Below are positions 1-7,511 of a stretch of 64,000 bases of DNA, one piece after another. A program made the translations under genes and the position numbers. Position 1 is the first letter of the stretch. Every line of letters begins with the position of its first letter. Below the pieces are notes generated by a model that was not told the DNA's origin, did no database searches, and saw nothing but the letters and a program-made list of their open reading frames with translations. Source of the stretch: Actinomadura sp. WMMA1423 (GTDB lineage Bacteria; Actinomycetota; Actinomycetes; Streptosporangiales; Streptosporangiaceae); the NCBI RefSeq assembly GCF_006547145.1, contig NZ_CP041244.1:5332001-5396000 (forward strand). The letters run 5' to 3'.

Positions 1-261
1 GTCGGGGGCGCCGTGGAAGCCCGCGTGGCCGACGACCACGCCTTCCGGCTCGGTGACGGCGGCCCGGACGATCCAGGGCGCGTGGGACGGGTCGCGGTCG
101 AGTTGGGCGAGGCGGAAGCGCCACAGGTGCTTCGCCTCGTCGGTGGTGAAGTAGTCGGTGAGGGGCACCCCGGCGACCGCGCCGGCGCCCTCCAGGTCGT
201 CCTCCAGCAGGGCTTTCATCGCGGTGGTCGGCAGCTCGGCGAAGCGGACGGCAGGCGGCAT
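1..261 (-). CDS. GNAT-family N-acetyltransferase (partial, C-terminus off the left edge)
   Basis: Only the first 87 codons are in the window; the gene starts at the ATG at 261 and runs off the left edge. The N-terminal part has the RimJ/RimL-like look of GNAT acetyltransferases: an early segment with LTDYFTTDEAKHLWRFRL, then a beta strand ending VVGHAGFHGAPD, where the acetyl-CoA fold begins. Substrate cannot be told. A palindrome of the MarR-type operator seen further right lies 36 bp before the start, so it is probably controlled by the neighbouring MarR protein. The acetyl-CoA-binding motif itself lies outside the window. Confidence 0.7.
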   Translation of the reverse strand, partial: MPPAVRFAELPTTAMKALLEDDLEGAGAVAGVPLTDYFTTDEAKHLWRFRLAQLDRDPSHAPWIVRAAVTEPEGVVVGHAGFHGAPD

Positions 262-296
262 GGGCGGCTCCTCGGTCGGGGGACACGCCACTCTAG

Positions 297-311
297 GTTG
301 GATTGTCCAAC
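297..311. promoter_or_regulatory. Probable MarR operator before the GNAT gene
   Basis: GTTGG-ATTGT-CCAAC is a perfect inverted repeat with 5-base arms and a 5-base spacer. It lies between the end of the MarR gene and the start of the GNAT gene. The same GTTGG-N5-CCAA(C/T) pattern occurs three times on the other side of the MarR gene, which argues for one regulator binding all four. Confidence 0.55.
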
Positions 312-323
312 TATCACCAGCGA

Positions 324-788
324 TTATCCGGAGCGGCGGTTCTCGGCGTGGTGGTCGGCGACGCGGGCCAGCAGGTCGGCGAGCCGGGTGCGTTCGTCCG
401 GTGAGAGCGGGGCGAGCAGGTCGTCCTGGATGCGGATAACGACCTCGTCCAGTTCCGCCAGGTGGCGGGAGCCCTCGGGGGTGAGCGTGATGACGTTGCG
501 GCGCCGGTCGGACGGGTCGGGGGAGCGGTCGACCATGTTCTTCGCGGCCAGCTCGTTCACCGCGGCGACCACGTCGCTGCGGTCGATGCCCGCGCGGCGG
601 CCGAGGTCGGCCTGGCTGGACGGGCCGTACTCGTCCAGGGCGGCGAGCAGCCGGTAGTGGTACCCGCGTGCGCCGGCCGCGGTGAATCCCTCGGAGACCA
701 GGCGGTGGCTCTGCGCCGACACCAGGTTGATCAACCAGCTCGGGGTGCGCCGGAGCCGCGCGGGCGTCCGGGCGTCGGACGTCATCAT
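324..788 (-). CDS. MarR-family transcriptional regulator
   Basis: A winged-helix repressor of about 154 residues. The core reads YHYRLLAALDEYGPSSQADL, then a recognition helix region (GIDRSDVVAAVNELAAK) and a wing with DPSDRRRNVITLT, the classic MarR wing signature. Start taken at the ATG at 788 (another ATG follows at 785); an upstream ATG at 824 would run into the operators. It faces the NTF2-like and epoxide hydrolase genes and precedes the GNAT gene. Four matching palindromes flank it, so it probably represses itself and both neighbours. The ligand is unknown. Confidence 0.85.
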   Translation of the reverse strand: MMTSDARTPARLRRTPSWLINLVSAQSHRLVSEGFTAAGARGYHYRLLAALDEYGPSSQADLGRRAGIDRSDVVAAVNELAAKNMVDRSPDPSDRRRNVITLTPEGSRHLAELDEVVIRIQDDLLAPLSPDERTRLADLLARVADHHAENRRSG

Positions 789-807
789 GCGGATCAGTCT
801 AGGGGTT

Positions 808-862
808 GTTGGTGAGGCCAACAATCATCTATGTTGGTCTCACCAATGTTGGCGCAGCCAAT
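808..862. promoter_or_regulatory. Three MarR-type operators in the divergent promoter
   Basis: Three 15-base inverted repeats share one pattern: GTTGG-TGAGG-CCAAC (808-822), GTTGG-TCTCA-CCAAT (833-847) and GTTGG-CGCAG-CCAAT (848-862). The last two abut exactly. The first extends to 7-base perfect arms (806-824). They fill the space between the divergent starts at 788 and 876, so a bound MarR dimer would block both promoters. Confidence 0.65.
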
Positions 863-875
863 GAAATGAGGAGAC

Positions 876-1259
876 ATGGACGACCGTTCCGAACTGTCCG
901 CGCTCGTCAGCCGCCTGGGGCGGTGGCTGGACGACAAGAGCCCCGACGGCGGGCGGGGCATCTTCACCGAGGACGCCGAGGCCCACACCCTGGGCGGCGT
1001 CGCGAAGGGGGCCGACGCCCTAGTCGCGCAGGCGCGCAAGAACCACACCGTGCCGACCCAGCACTTCATCACCGACCCGCTCATCGACGTGGACGGCGAC
1101 CGGGCCGCGATCAGCGCGAACCTCATGGTGGTCTTCGCCCGCGAGGAGGGCCTGCGCATGCTCGGCGAGCGCTACGAGCTGCGCGCCGCCCGGACGGGGG
1201 ACGGCTGGCGCCTCACGCGGATCGAGGCCCGTCCGATCTGGGAGGCCCCGAATGTCTGA
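876..1259 (+). CDS. NTF2-like/SnoaL-like small protein
   Basis: A 127-residue single-domain protein with the cone-shaped NTF2/SnoaL pattern: an N-terminal helix, TQHFITDPLIDVDGDRA in the middle, and a C-terminal strand TGDGWRLTRIEARPIW. Members include small isomerases, hydrolases and non-catalytic ligand binders, and nothing here fixes the substrate. GAGGAG precedes the ATG. The gene overlaps the epoxide hydrolase by 8 bases, so the two are translationally coupled and probably act on the same compound under the MarR regulator. Confidence 0.8.
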   Translation: MDDRSELSALVSRLGRWLDDKSPDGGRGIFTEDAEAHTLGGVAKGADALVAQARKNHTVPTQHFITDPLIDVDGDRAAISANLMVVFAREEGLRMLGERYELRAARTGDGWRLTRIEARPIWEAPNV

Positions 1260-2376
1260 GATCACGCCGTTCCGCCTGGAGTTCCCGCAGGCCGACCTCG
1301 ACGACCTCGCAGCGCGGCTGGACCGCACGCGGTGGCCGGACGAGCTGCCCGGCATCGGCTGGGACCACGGCATCCCGCTCGCCCGCGTGAAGGAGCTGGC
1401 CGAGCGGTGGCGGACGACCTTCGACTGGCGGGCGCAGGAGGCGAGGCTCAACGCGTTCCCGCAGTTCACGACCGAGATCGACGGGGCGGACATCCACTTC
1501 CTGCACGTCCGCTCACCCGAGCCGGACGCGCTGCCGCTGATCATCACGCACGGATGGCCCAGCACGGTCGCCGACTTCCTGGACGTGATCGGGCCGCTCA
1601 CCGACCCCCGCGCGCACGGCGGCGACCCGGCGGACGCGTTCCACCTCGTGATCCCGTCCCTTCCGGGGTTCACCCTGTCCGGCCCCACACACGAGGCCGG
1701 ATGGGACGTGAACCGCATCGCGCGGGCATGGGCCACGCTGATGGAACGGCTCGGCTACGAGCACTACGGCGCGCAGGGCGGCGACTGGGGCTGGCCCATC
1801 TCGAACGCGTTGGGAGCGGTGGCGTCTGACCACGTCGTGGGCGTCCACTTCAACTACATGGGGTCGCCCCCAGGCGACGACGACGAACTGTCGCCGGACG
1901 ACAAGGAACGGCTGGTGAGCCAGAGGGAGTACCTGGCGAACCCCGCCGGCTACTGGCAGATTCAGTCGACCCGTCCCCAGACCGTCGCGTACGGGTTGAC
2001 CGACTCCCCCGTCGGCCAGCTCGCCTGGATCGCGGACAAGGTCACCGAATGGACGGACCCCGCGAGCGGCGTCGACGACGACCGCCTGCTGACGACGGTG
2101 ATGCTCTACTGGCTCACCGGCACGGCAGGGTCCTCGTCGCGGCTGCACAGGGCGAACGCCGAGCGTGGCGGTCCGCCCGTCCCGTGCCCCGTTCCGGTCG
2201 GGATCGCGGTGTTCGCGCACGATCTCGTCCGGCCGGTGCGGCGCCGCGTGGAGGGCGTCTACGACGTCGTCCACTGGACGGAGTTCGACCGCGGCGGCCA
2301 CTTCCCGGCCGTCGAGGCACCGGAGCTGCTCACCCCCGATGTCCAGGCGTTCTTCCGCCGCGTCAGGGGGAGGTGA
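1252..2376 (+). CDS. Epoxide hydrolase (alpha/beta hydrolase with EHN domain)
   Basis: 374 residues, the usual length for microsomal-type bacterial epoxide hydrolases. The N-terminal EHN domain (FRLEFPQADLDDLAARL, residues 7-23) is followed by an alpha/beta hydrolase fold. HGWP (100-103) supplies the oxyanion region, GGDWG carries the likely nucleophile Asp178, and a late FDRGGHFPAVEAPE supplies the His. Such enzymes add water to epoxides through an Asp ester, usually in detoxification. It starts 8 bases inside the NTF2-like gene and its end overlaps the convergent dehydrogenase remnant by 14 bases. Confidence 0.9.
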   Translation: MSEITPFRLEFPQADLDDLAARLDRTRWPDELPGIGWDHGIPLARVKELAERWRTTFDWRAQEARLNAFPQFTTEIDGADIHFLHVRSPEPDALPLIITHGWPSTVADFLDVIGPLTDPRAHGGDPADAFHLVIPSLPGFTLSGPTHEAGWDVNRIARAWATLMERLGYEHYGAQGGDWGWPISNALGAVASDHVVGVHFNYMGSPPGDDDELSPDDKERLVSQREYLANPAGYWQIQSTRPQTVAYGLTDSPVGQLAWIADKVTEWTDPASGVDDDRLLTTVMLYWLTGTAGSSSRLHRANAERGGPPVPCPVPVGIAVFAHDLVRPVRRRVEGVYDVVHWTEFDRGGHFPAVEAPELLTPDVQAFFRRVRGR

Positions 2377-3164
2377 GCTCGTCCGAGAGTGCCTTGAGAC
2401 GGGCGCGGGCGTCGGCGTCGTAGGCCTGGGCGTCCGCGCGCGCCTCCCGGAGTCCGTTGAAGAATCGGCCGGACACGTCGTCCAGGGCGGGATCGGTGAC
2501 GAGGCGGTGGGTCGCGCGGACGCCCTCCTCCAGTGTGCTGATCGGCGAGGTGGTCACCATCTTCGTCGGCATGTAGGTGGCCGGATGCAGGGCGTTCGCG
2601 GTGACACCCGTCCCGGCCAGCTCGGCGGCGAGGTCGATCGTGAACAGGATCTGGGCGAGCTTGCTCTGGCGGTAGGCCCGCAGCCCGTCGTACCCGCGGG
2701 TGAGCATCACGTCGTCGAAGTCGATGGCCTGCTGGCCGAGGCTGCTGACGTTGACGATCCGCGCCGGCGCCGAGGCGATCAGGGTGGGGAGCAGGAGCCG
2801 GGTCAGCAGGTAGCCGGACAGGTAGTTCACCTGGAACGTCAGCTCGTGGCCGTCCGCGCTCTCCTCGCGCGGGCCGTCGCGGCCGATGCCCGCGTTGTTG
2901 ACGAGCACGTCCAGCCGGGGGTGGTCGGCGCGGACGGCCTCGGCGAGCACGCGGGTCTCGGCCAGCGACGAAAGGTCGGCCCCGGTACCAGGAGGCCCTG
3001 CCGCCGATCTCCTTGAGGGTCGCCTCGCCGCGCCGGTCGTCCCGCCCGTGGACGAGGATCGTGGCGCCTTCGGCGGCCAGTTCGGCGGCGAGGGCGCGGC
3101 CGAGCCCGTCGGTCGCCCCCGTGATGAGGATGGTCTGCTGATCGATGGGACGCATGTTCCCCAT
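2363..3164 (-). pseudogene. Short-chain dehydrogenase, frameshifted
   Basis: Two frames together make one SDR protein. The first, from the ATG at 3164 (or 3155), holds the Rossmann motif TGATDGLG and runs to about 2996. The second carries NNAG, VSS, the catalytic pair YRQSK and the C-terminus ending at 2363. The switch falls at a GGGG run near 2984-2990: one extra G puts the frames out, and removing it restores a natural join (YR-ADLSSLAETR). Everything else looks intact, so this is either a recent loss or a sequencing error. Family: NAD(P)-dependent retinol-dehydrogenase-like SDR. Confidence 0.75.
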
Positions 3165-3247
3165 GGTGCTCGGTGCGCGCGCCCGGTGACCAGGGTCCGC
3201 CCAGCCCGGTGTCCGGAGTACCCGGCTGAGCGGCCCCCGCGTACGGG

Positions 3248-4024
3248 TCAGGGGCGGTCGAGGAAGTCCCGGACGAGCTTGACGAACTCGTCGGACTGCT
3301 CCGCCATGACGACGTGGCCGGTGTCGAGCTCGGTGTACTCGCTGCCGTCGATGCCCGCGAACAGCTCCCGGTGGTTCTCCACGGGGACCGTCTGGTCGCG
3401 GGTCGCCCCGATCACCAGCGTGGGCGCCGTGATCCGGGGCAGCAGCGGCCGGATGTCGAGCCGCTTGACCAGCTCGATCTGCCGCAGCCGGTCCTCCGGC
3501 CGGCCCATGAACGCGTGCTGCTGCTCGACCGCGTCGTGCCCGATCTGGTTGAGGAACGTGCGGCTGAGCGCGGTGAGCGTGGCGAAACGCCCGAAACTGT
3601 CCGGGGCGCCGGCCAGGCCGAGCCAGAGGGTCATGTGCTGCTGGATGTACTCGTCGCCCCCGTGGGAAAGCCCCGCAACGGTCACCAGCCGCCGGACGAG
3701 GTCCGGGCGGAGCGCGGCGGCCGCCGCCGCGGTCGGCGCGCCGAGCGAGAACCCGACCACGTCGGCGGGGCCCGCCCCGGCGTCCTCGATCACGGCGCCG
3801 ACCTGCTCGGCGAGCGCCTCGACGGCCAGCGGAGAGCCGTCGTCCTCGGCGAGGTCGCTCCCGCCCAGGTCGGGCAGGAGGACGGTGCGGTGGTCGGTGA
3901 ACCGGTCGAGCATCAGGTCCCACATGGAGGAGCCGGGCCCGACGCCGTGGACGAGGACGAGGGCGGGCCCCGACCCCTCCGCGCGGTAGGAGACGGTGGT
4001 GTTTCCAACGGTGAGCTTCGGCAT
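3248..4024 (-). CDS. Alpha/beta-fold hydrolase
   Basis: 258 residues, a complete alpha/beta hydrolase. It has the HGVGPG oxyanion region (26-31), a nucleophile elbow GFSLGA with Ser93, an acid in the region after TLVIGATRDQTVP, and a His in DTGHVVM. The fold matches serine esterases and enol-lactonase-like hydrolases, but the substrate cannot be read. It is divergent from the HTH regulator that starts at 4173, a common arrangement for a regulator and its target. The ATG at 4024 is preceded by a purine-rich stretch. Confidence 0.85.
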   Translation of the reverse strand: MPKLTVGNTTVSYRAEGSGPALVLVHGVGPGSSMWDLMLDRFTDHRTVLLPDLGGSDLAEDDGSPLAVEALAEQVGAVIEDAGAGPADVVGFSLGAPTAAAAAALRPDLVRRLVTVAGLSHGGDEYIQQHMTLWLGLAGAPDSFGRFATLTALSRTFLNQIGHDAVEQQHAFMGRPEDRLRQIELVKRLDIRPLLPRITAPTLVIGATRDQTVPVENHRELFAGIDGSEYTELDTGHVVMAEQSDEFVKLVRDFLDRP

Positions 4025-4172
4025 GGGGGCCGTCCCTTCGGTCGATGCCGTTTCCGGACGTCATCGACGCTTCCAGCGCCGGGCCGCGATGAGGAGCGGA
4101 CCGTTCTGGCTAGGACAAGCGGTCCCAGTCTCAGCTCTTCGGACATCCGGGCCGGCGCGGAATCATGGGGAC

Positions 4173-5027
4173 ATGGAGATGGACCGCAAGGAGCTCGCCG
4201 ACTTCCTCCGCCGCTCCCGCGAGCGGCTCCGCCCGCAGGAGGTCGGGCTGACGGCGGGCCCCCGGCGCCGCACGCCGGGGCTGCGCCGGGAGGAGGTCTC
4301 GCAGCTCGCGGGGATGTCGGCGGACTACTACATGCGCCTCGAGCAGGCCCGGAGCCCGCAGCCGTCCACCCAGCTGCTCGGCGCGCTCGCCCGCGCGCTG
4401 CGCCTGACGATCGACGAGCGCGACCATCTGTACGTCCTCGCCGGGCACCGGCCGCCCGCCGGGCCGCTGGCGGGCGAGTACGTCCGGCCGAGCATGCTCT
4501 ACCTGCTGGACCGGCTGCACGAGACGCCGGCGCAGATCATCGGCGACCTCGGCGACCTGCTGGCGCAGAACGCCCTCTCCGAGACCCTCTTCGGGTGCGT
4601 CTGCACGGTGGACGAGCCCGATCGCAACATCGTGTGGCGGTGGTTCGCCGACCCGTTCGTCCGGGAGGCCTACCCGGAGGAGGAGCACGAGCGGCACGGC
4701 CGCCGGCACGTCGCCGGCCTGCGGGCGGCCGTCGCGCGCCGGGGCAACGACGCCGCCGCGTCCGCGCTGGTCCAGCGGCTGCACGCGGCCAGCGCCGAGT
4801 TCACCCGGCTCTGGGACAAGCACGAGGTCGCCGTCCCGCGCACCAGCCGGATGAAGGTCGTGCACCCGGAGGTCGGGCTCATCGAGTTCGACACCGAGGC
4901 GCTGCTGACCCCCGCCGAGGACCAGCGGCTCTTCGTCTTCACGCCGCCGCCCGGCACCGACAGCATCGAGGCCCTCGACCTGCTGCGCGTCATCGGCCCC
5001 GAGACCGCGCACCGCAGCCACGTCTGA
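4173..5027 (+). CDS. HTH transcriptional regulator with MmyB-like ligand domain
   Basis: 284 residues. An N-terminal XRE helix-turn-helix (RRRTPGLRREEVSQLAGMS, then YYMRLEQARSPQPS) is followed by the MmyB/PAS-like C-terminal domain, with the usual ending HPEVGLIEFDTEALLTP. This family is abundant in actinomycetes and often controls a divergent oxidoreductase or hydrolase gene. Start taken at the ATG at 4173, since the open frame further upstream overlaps the divergent hydrolase. A second member of the same family lies at 6579-7436. Confidence 0.88.
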   Translation: MEMDRKELADFLRRSRERLRPQEVGLTAGPRRRTPGLRREEVSQLAGMSADYYMRLEQARSPQPSTQLLGALARALRLTIDERDHLYVLAGHRPPAGPLAGEYVRPSMLYLLDRLHETPAQIIGDLGDLLAQNALSETLFGCVCTVDEPDRNIVWRWFADPFVREAYPEEEHERHGRRHVAGLRAAVARRGNDAAASALVQRLHAASAEFTRLWDKHEVAVPRTSRMKVVHPEVGLIEFDTEALLTPAEDQRLFVFTPPPGTDSIEALDLLRVIGPETAHRSHV

Positions 5028-5033
5028 CCGCCG

Positions 5034-6191
5034 TCACCCCGCCGTGAGCCGCCAGAGGGAGGTGGTCTCGGCGGCGCGGGCCGCGTGGAGAGGGTCGTCG
5101 GGGTCGGCCGCGCGCGGATGGCGCGGCGCGGTGTCGAGCCTGCCCGCGACCCGCAGGCCGGATGAGGCGATCATCTCCAGGAGCTCGTCACGGGTGCGGA
5201 GCCCCAGGTGCTCGGCCAGGTCGGACAGGATCAGCCAGCCCTCCCCGCCCGGTTCCAGGTGGTCGGCCAGGCCGGACAGGAATCCCCGCAGCATGCGGCT
5301 GCCCGGGTCGTAGACGGCGTGCTCCAGCGGCGTGCTCGGCTTGGCCGGAACCCACGGGGGATTGCAGACCGCCAGACCGGCGCGTCCGTCCGGGAAGAGG
5401 TCGGCTTGGACGACCTCGACGTTCACCCCCAGCCGGTCGACGTTCTCTTGGGCGCAGGCCAGCGCGCGCGGATCCTGGTCTGTGGCGACGACACGCTCGA
5501 CCCCACGAAGAGCCAGGACCGCCGCTAGGACGCCCGTACCAGTCCCTATGTCGAACGCCGTCTTCGTAGACGGGAGCGGTGCCTCGCTCACCAGGTCCAC
5601 GTATTCGCCCCTGATGGGCGAGAAGACGCCGTAGTGCGGGTGGATGAGGTCCCCGCCCAGCGCGGGGATCGGAACGCCCTTCTCGCGCCATTCGTGGGCA
5701 CCGACAAGGCCGAGCAGTTCACGCAATGAGGCGACGTAGGACTGGTCGTCCGGCCCGTAGGCCTCCGTGCAGGCGTCCTGGACGTTCGGTGCCCGCCGTA
5801 GCGGAATCACATGACCGGGGTCGAACGGTATGAGCAGCATGCCGAGCGTCCGCGCGCGCTGGGCGCGTGCCTGCCGGTAGAGGTGGAAAGCCTGCGCCTT
5901 CTCCGGTCCGGGCTTGTTCCTACGTCGCCGTGGCGGACGGTCGATCCGGCGCGCCATGGCCTTGAGGAGCTGCCGCGCGTTCTGGAAGTCGCCGCGCCAC
6001 AGCAGCGCCGTTCCTTCGCAGGCCAGGCGGTAGGCGTCGTCCGCGCGCGTCTCGTCGTCGGCGACCACCACACGGCGGGGCGGCGGCGCGCCGCTCTCCG
6101 ACCGCCAGCGGACGCGATGGTCCCGGCCGTCCTCCTGCCAGGAGATCTCGTCCACAGGAGTACCGTATCGGCGTGCGTCTACCCGGGGCAT
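5034..6191 (-). CDS. Class I SAM-dependent methyltransferase (HemK/PrmC-like motif)
   Basis: Up to 385 residues. An N-terminal region of unknown fold is followed by a Rossmann methyltransferase: FDIGTGTGVLAAVLA is motif I, VVATDQDPRALACA motif II, and AVCNPPWVPA the NPPW catalytic motif shared with N5-glutamine and N6-adenine methyltransferases. The target is unknown. The ATG at 6191 overlaps the divergent YrdB-like gene by 19 bases; an in-frame GTG at 6155 would avoid this but has a poorer ribosome-binding site. Confidence 0.82.
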   Translation of the reverse strand: MPRVDARRYGTPVDEISWQEDGRDHRVRWRSESGAPPPRRVVVADDETRADDAYRLACEGTALLWRGDFQNARQLLKAMARRIDRPPRRRRNKPGPEKAQAFHLYRQARAQRARTLGMLLIPFDPGHVIPLRRAPNVQDACTEAYGPDDQSYVASLRELLGLVGAHEWREKGVPIPALGGDLIHPHYGVFSPIRGEYVDLVSEAPLPSTKTAFDIGTGTGVLAAVLALRGVERVVATDQDPRALACAQENVDRLGVNVEVVQADLFPDGRAGLAVCNPPWVPAKPSTPLEHAVYDPGSRMLRGFLSGLADHLEPGGEGWLILSDLAEHLGLRTRDELLEMIASSGLRVAGRLDTAPRHPRAADPDDPLHAARAAETTSLWRLTAG

Positions 6192-6544
6192 TGCACGCCC
6201 TTAACGAAGGCCTCGCCTTCCTGCTGGAACTGGTCGCCATCGCCGCCCTCGCGTGGTGGGGCTTCACGGCGAGCGGGAACCTGCTGGTCGACATCGTCCT
6301 CGGCCTCGGAGCCCCGGCCGCCGCGATCGTCCTGTGGGGGATGTTCGCCGCGCCACGGGCCCGGTTCAAAATCGCGCTGCCGCTCGTCCTGCTGGTGAAG
6401 GCCGCCGTATTCAGTGCGGGAGCGCTTGCCCTCTGCGGCGTCGGTCACCCTGCGGCGGGCATCGCCTTCGCGGTGGTGGCCCTGCTCAACACGGCCCTGG
6501 CCACGGCCGACCGCGACGCCCACTTTCGGACGGCCGCCCAATGA
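6173..6544 (+). CDS. YrdB-family (DUF2568) small membrane protein
   Basis: 123 residues with four predicted membrane spans, beginning with FLLELVAIAALAWWGF and ending in IAFAVVALLNTALAT. This matches the YrdB/DUF2568 pattern of short four-helix proteins of unknown role. It uses a GTG start, with AGGAG at 6156-6160 as a rather distant ribosome-binding site. It is divergent from and slightly overlaps the methyltransferase start. Confidence 0.75.
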   Translation: MRLPGALHALNEGLAFLLELVAIAALAWWGFTASGNLLVDIVLGLGAPAAAIVLWGMFAAPRARFKIALPLVLLVKAAVFSAGALALCGVGHPAAGIAFAVVALLNTALATADRDAHFRTAAQ

Positions 6545-6578
6545 GCCAGTACTTCCAGTAAGCGGTCGCCATGCCGCG

Positions 6579-7436
6579 TTAGGCGAGGTCGGCGCTGGCG
6601 AGGTGGGCGGAGGTCTCTGCCAGCTCGCGCAGGGCCGTTTCTGAGGGGGAGCCCGGTTCGGCCGCGTAGAGCATGAGGCGGCTGAGGTCGGGGTCGCCGG
6701 GCAGGTGCAGGGTCTCGAACGGCAGGACCAGCCGTCCCACTTCGGGGTGGTCGATGCGGGCCTCGCCGTGCGTCAGGTCCGTGACGTGGTGGGCCGACCA
6801 CAGGCGGCCGAACTCCGGGCTCCGCTCCCGCAGGCAGTCGATGACCGCGCGCAGGTGCGGGTCGTCCGGATCCTGGCCGGAGCGGAACCGCAGGTACGCG
6901 GCGTTGCGGCGGGCCACCGTCCGCCAGTTGTCGCCGAGCCGTGCCTTGTAGTCGGCGTTCAGGTGGATCTGGTGGGACCAGGTCCGCTCGTCCGGCGGGA
7001 CGTTCGCCAGGTCGACGAACACGGCCGCGGTGAGCCGGTTCCACGCCACCACGTTCGTGTAGTGCCCGACGACGTAGGCGGGCGCGTGCGTGAACGAGTC
7101 GAGCAGGTGCTGGAGCGGGGCCCGCAGGCGGGGAGGCGCGGTGACGGGCGCGCGGCGCGGCGGGTGCGCGAGCCGGTGCAGGTGGACGTGCTCGTCGCCG
7201 TCCAGCCGCAGCGCCCGCGAGATCGCGTCCAGGACCTCGGTGGACACGCCGTCGGCCGTGCCCTGCTCCAGCCTGATGTAGTACGCGACGCTGACCCCGG
7301 CCAGCTGCGCCAGCTCCTCGCGCCGCAACCCGGGGACGCGGCGCCGTGTCCCGTAGGAGGGGAGGCCGGCGTCCTCGGGACGCAGCCGCGCCCGCCGCGA
7401 CTTCAGGAACTCGCCAAGCTCGCCGTTGCGCGCCAT
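6579..7436 (-). CDS. HTH transcriptional regulator with MmyB-like domain
   Basis: 285 residues, same architecture as the regulator at 4173. XRE HTH first (RRRVPGLRREELAQLAGVS, YYIRLEQG), then a long C-terminal domain including AYVVGHYTNVVAWN and HPEVGRLVLPFETLHLPGDP. The C-terminal part resembles a PAS-like ligand pocket. It starts at the ATG at 7436 and stands divergent to the kinase-TPR gene, with about 75 bases between the starts. No clear operator is visible. Confidence 0.87.
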   Translation of the reverse strand: MARNGELGEFLKSRRARLRPEDAGLPSYGTRRRVPGLRREELAQLAGVSVAYYIRLEQGTADGVSTEVLDAISRALRLDGDEHVHLHRLAHPPRRAPVTAPPRLRAPLQHLLDSFTHAPAYVVGHYTNVVAWNRLTAAVFVDLANVPPDERTWSHQIHLNADYKARLGDNWRTVARRNAAYLRFRSGQDPDDPHLRAVIDCLRERSPEFGRLWSAHHVTDLTHGEARIDHPEVGRLVLPFETLHLPGDPDLSRLMLYAAEPGSPSETALRELAETSAHLASADLA

Positions 7437-7511
7437 GCCGCCGAGGCTATCCGGGGCCGCCTCGCGCGTTACCGTTGTCCCCACTTGTCCTGGCATGTGG
7501 CGGGGGGCCGG

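Noticed and set aside
2259..4064. Very long minus-strand open frame
   Set aside because: It is a GC-rich shadow that crosses two genes. Only its short stretch over the dehydrogenase N-terminus is real coding sequence.
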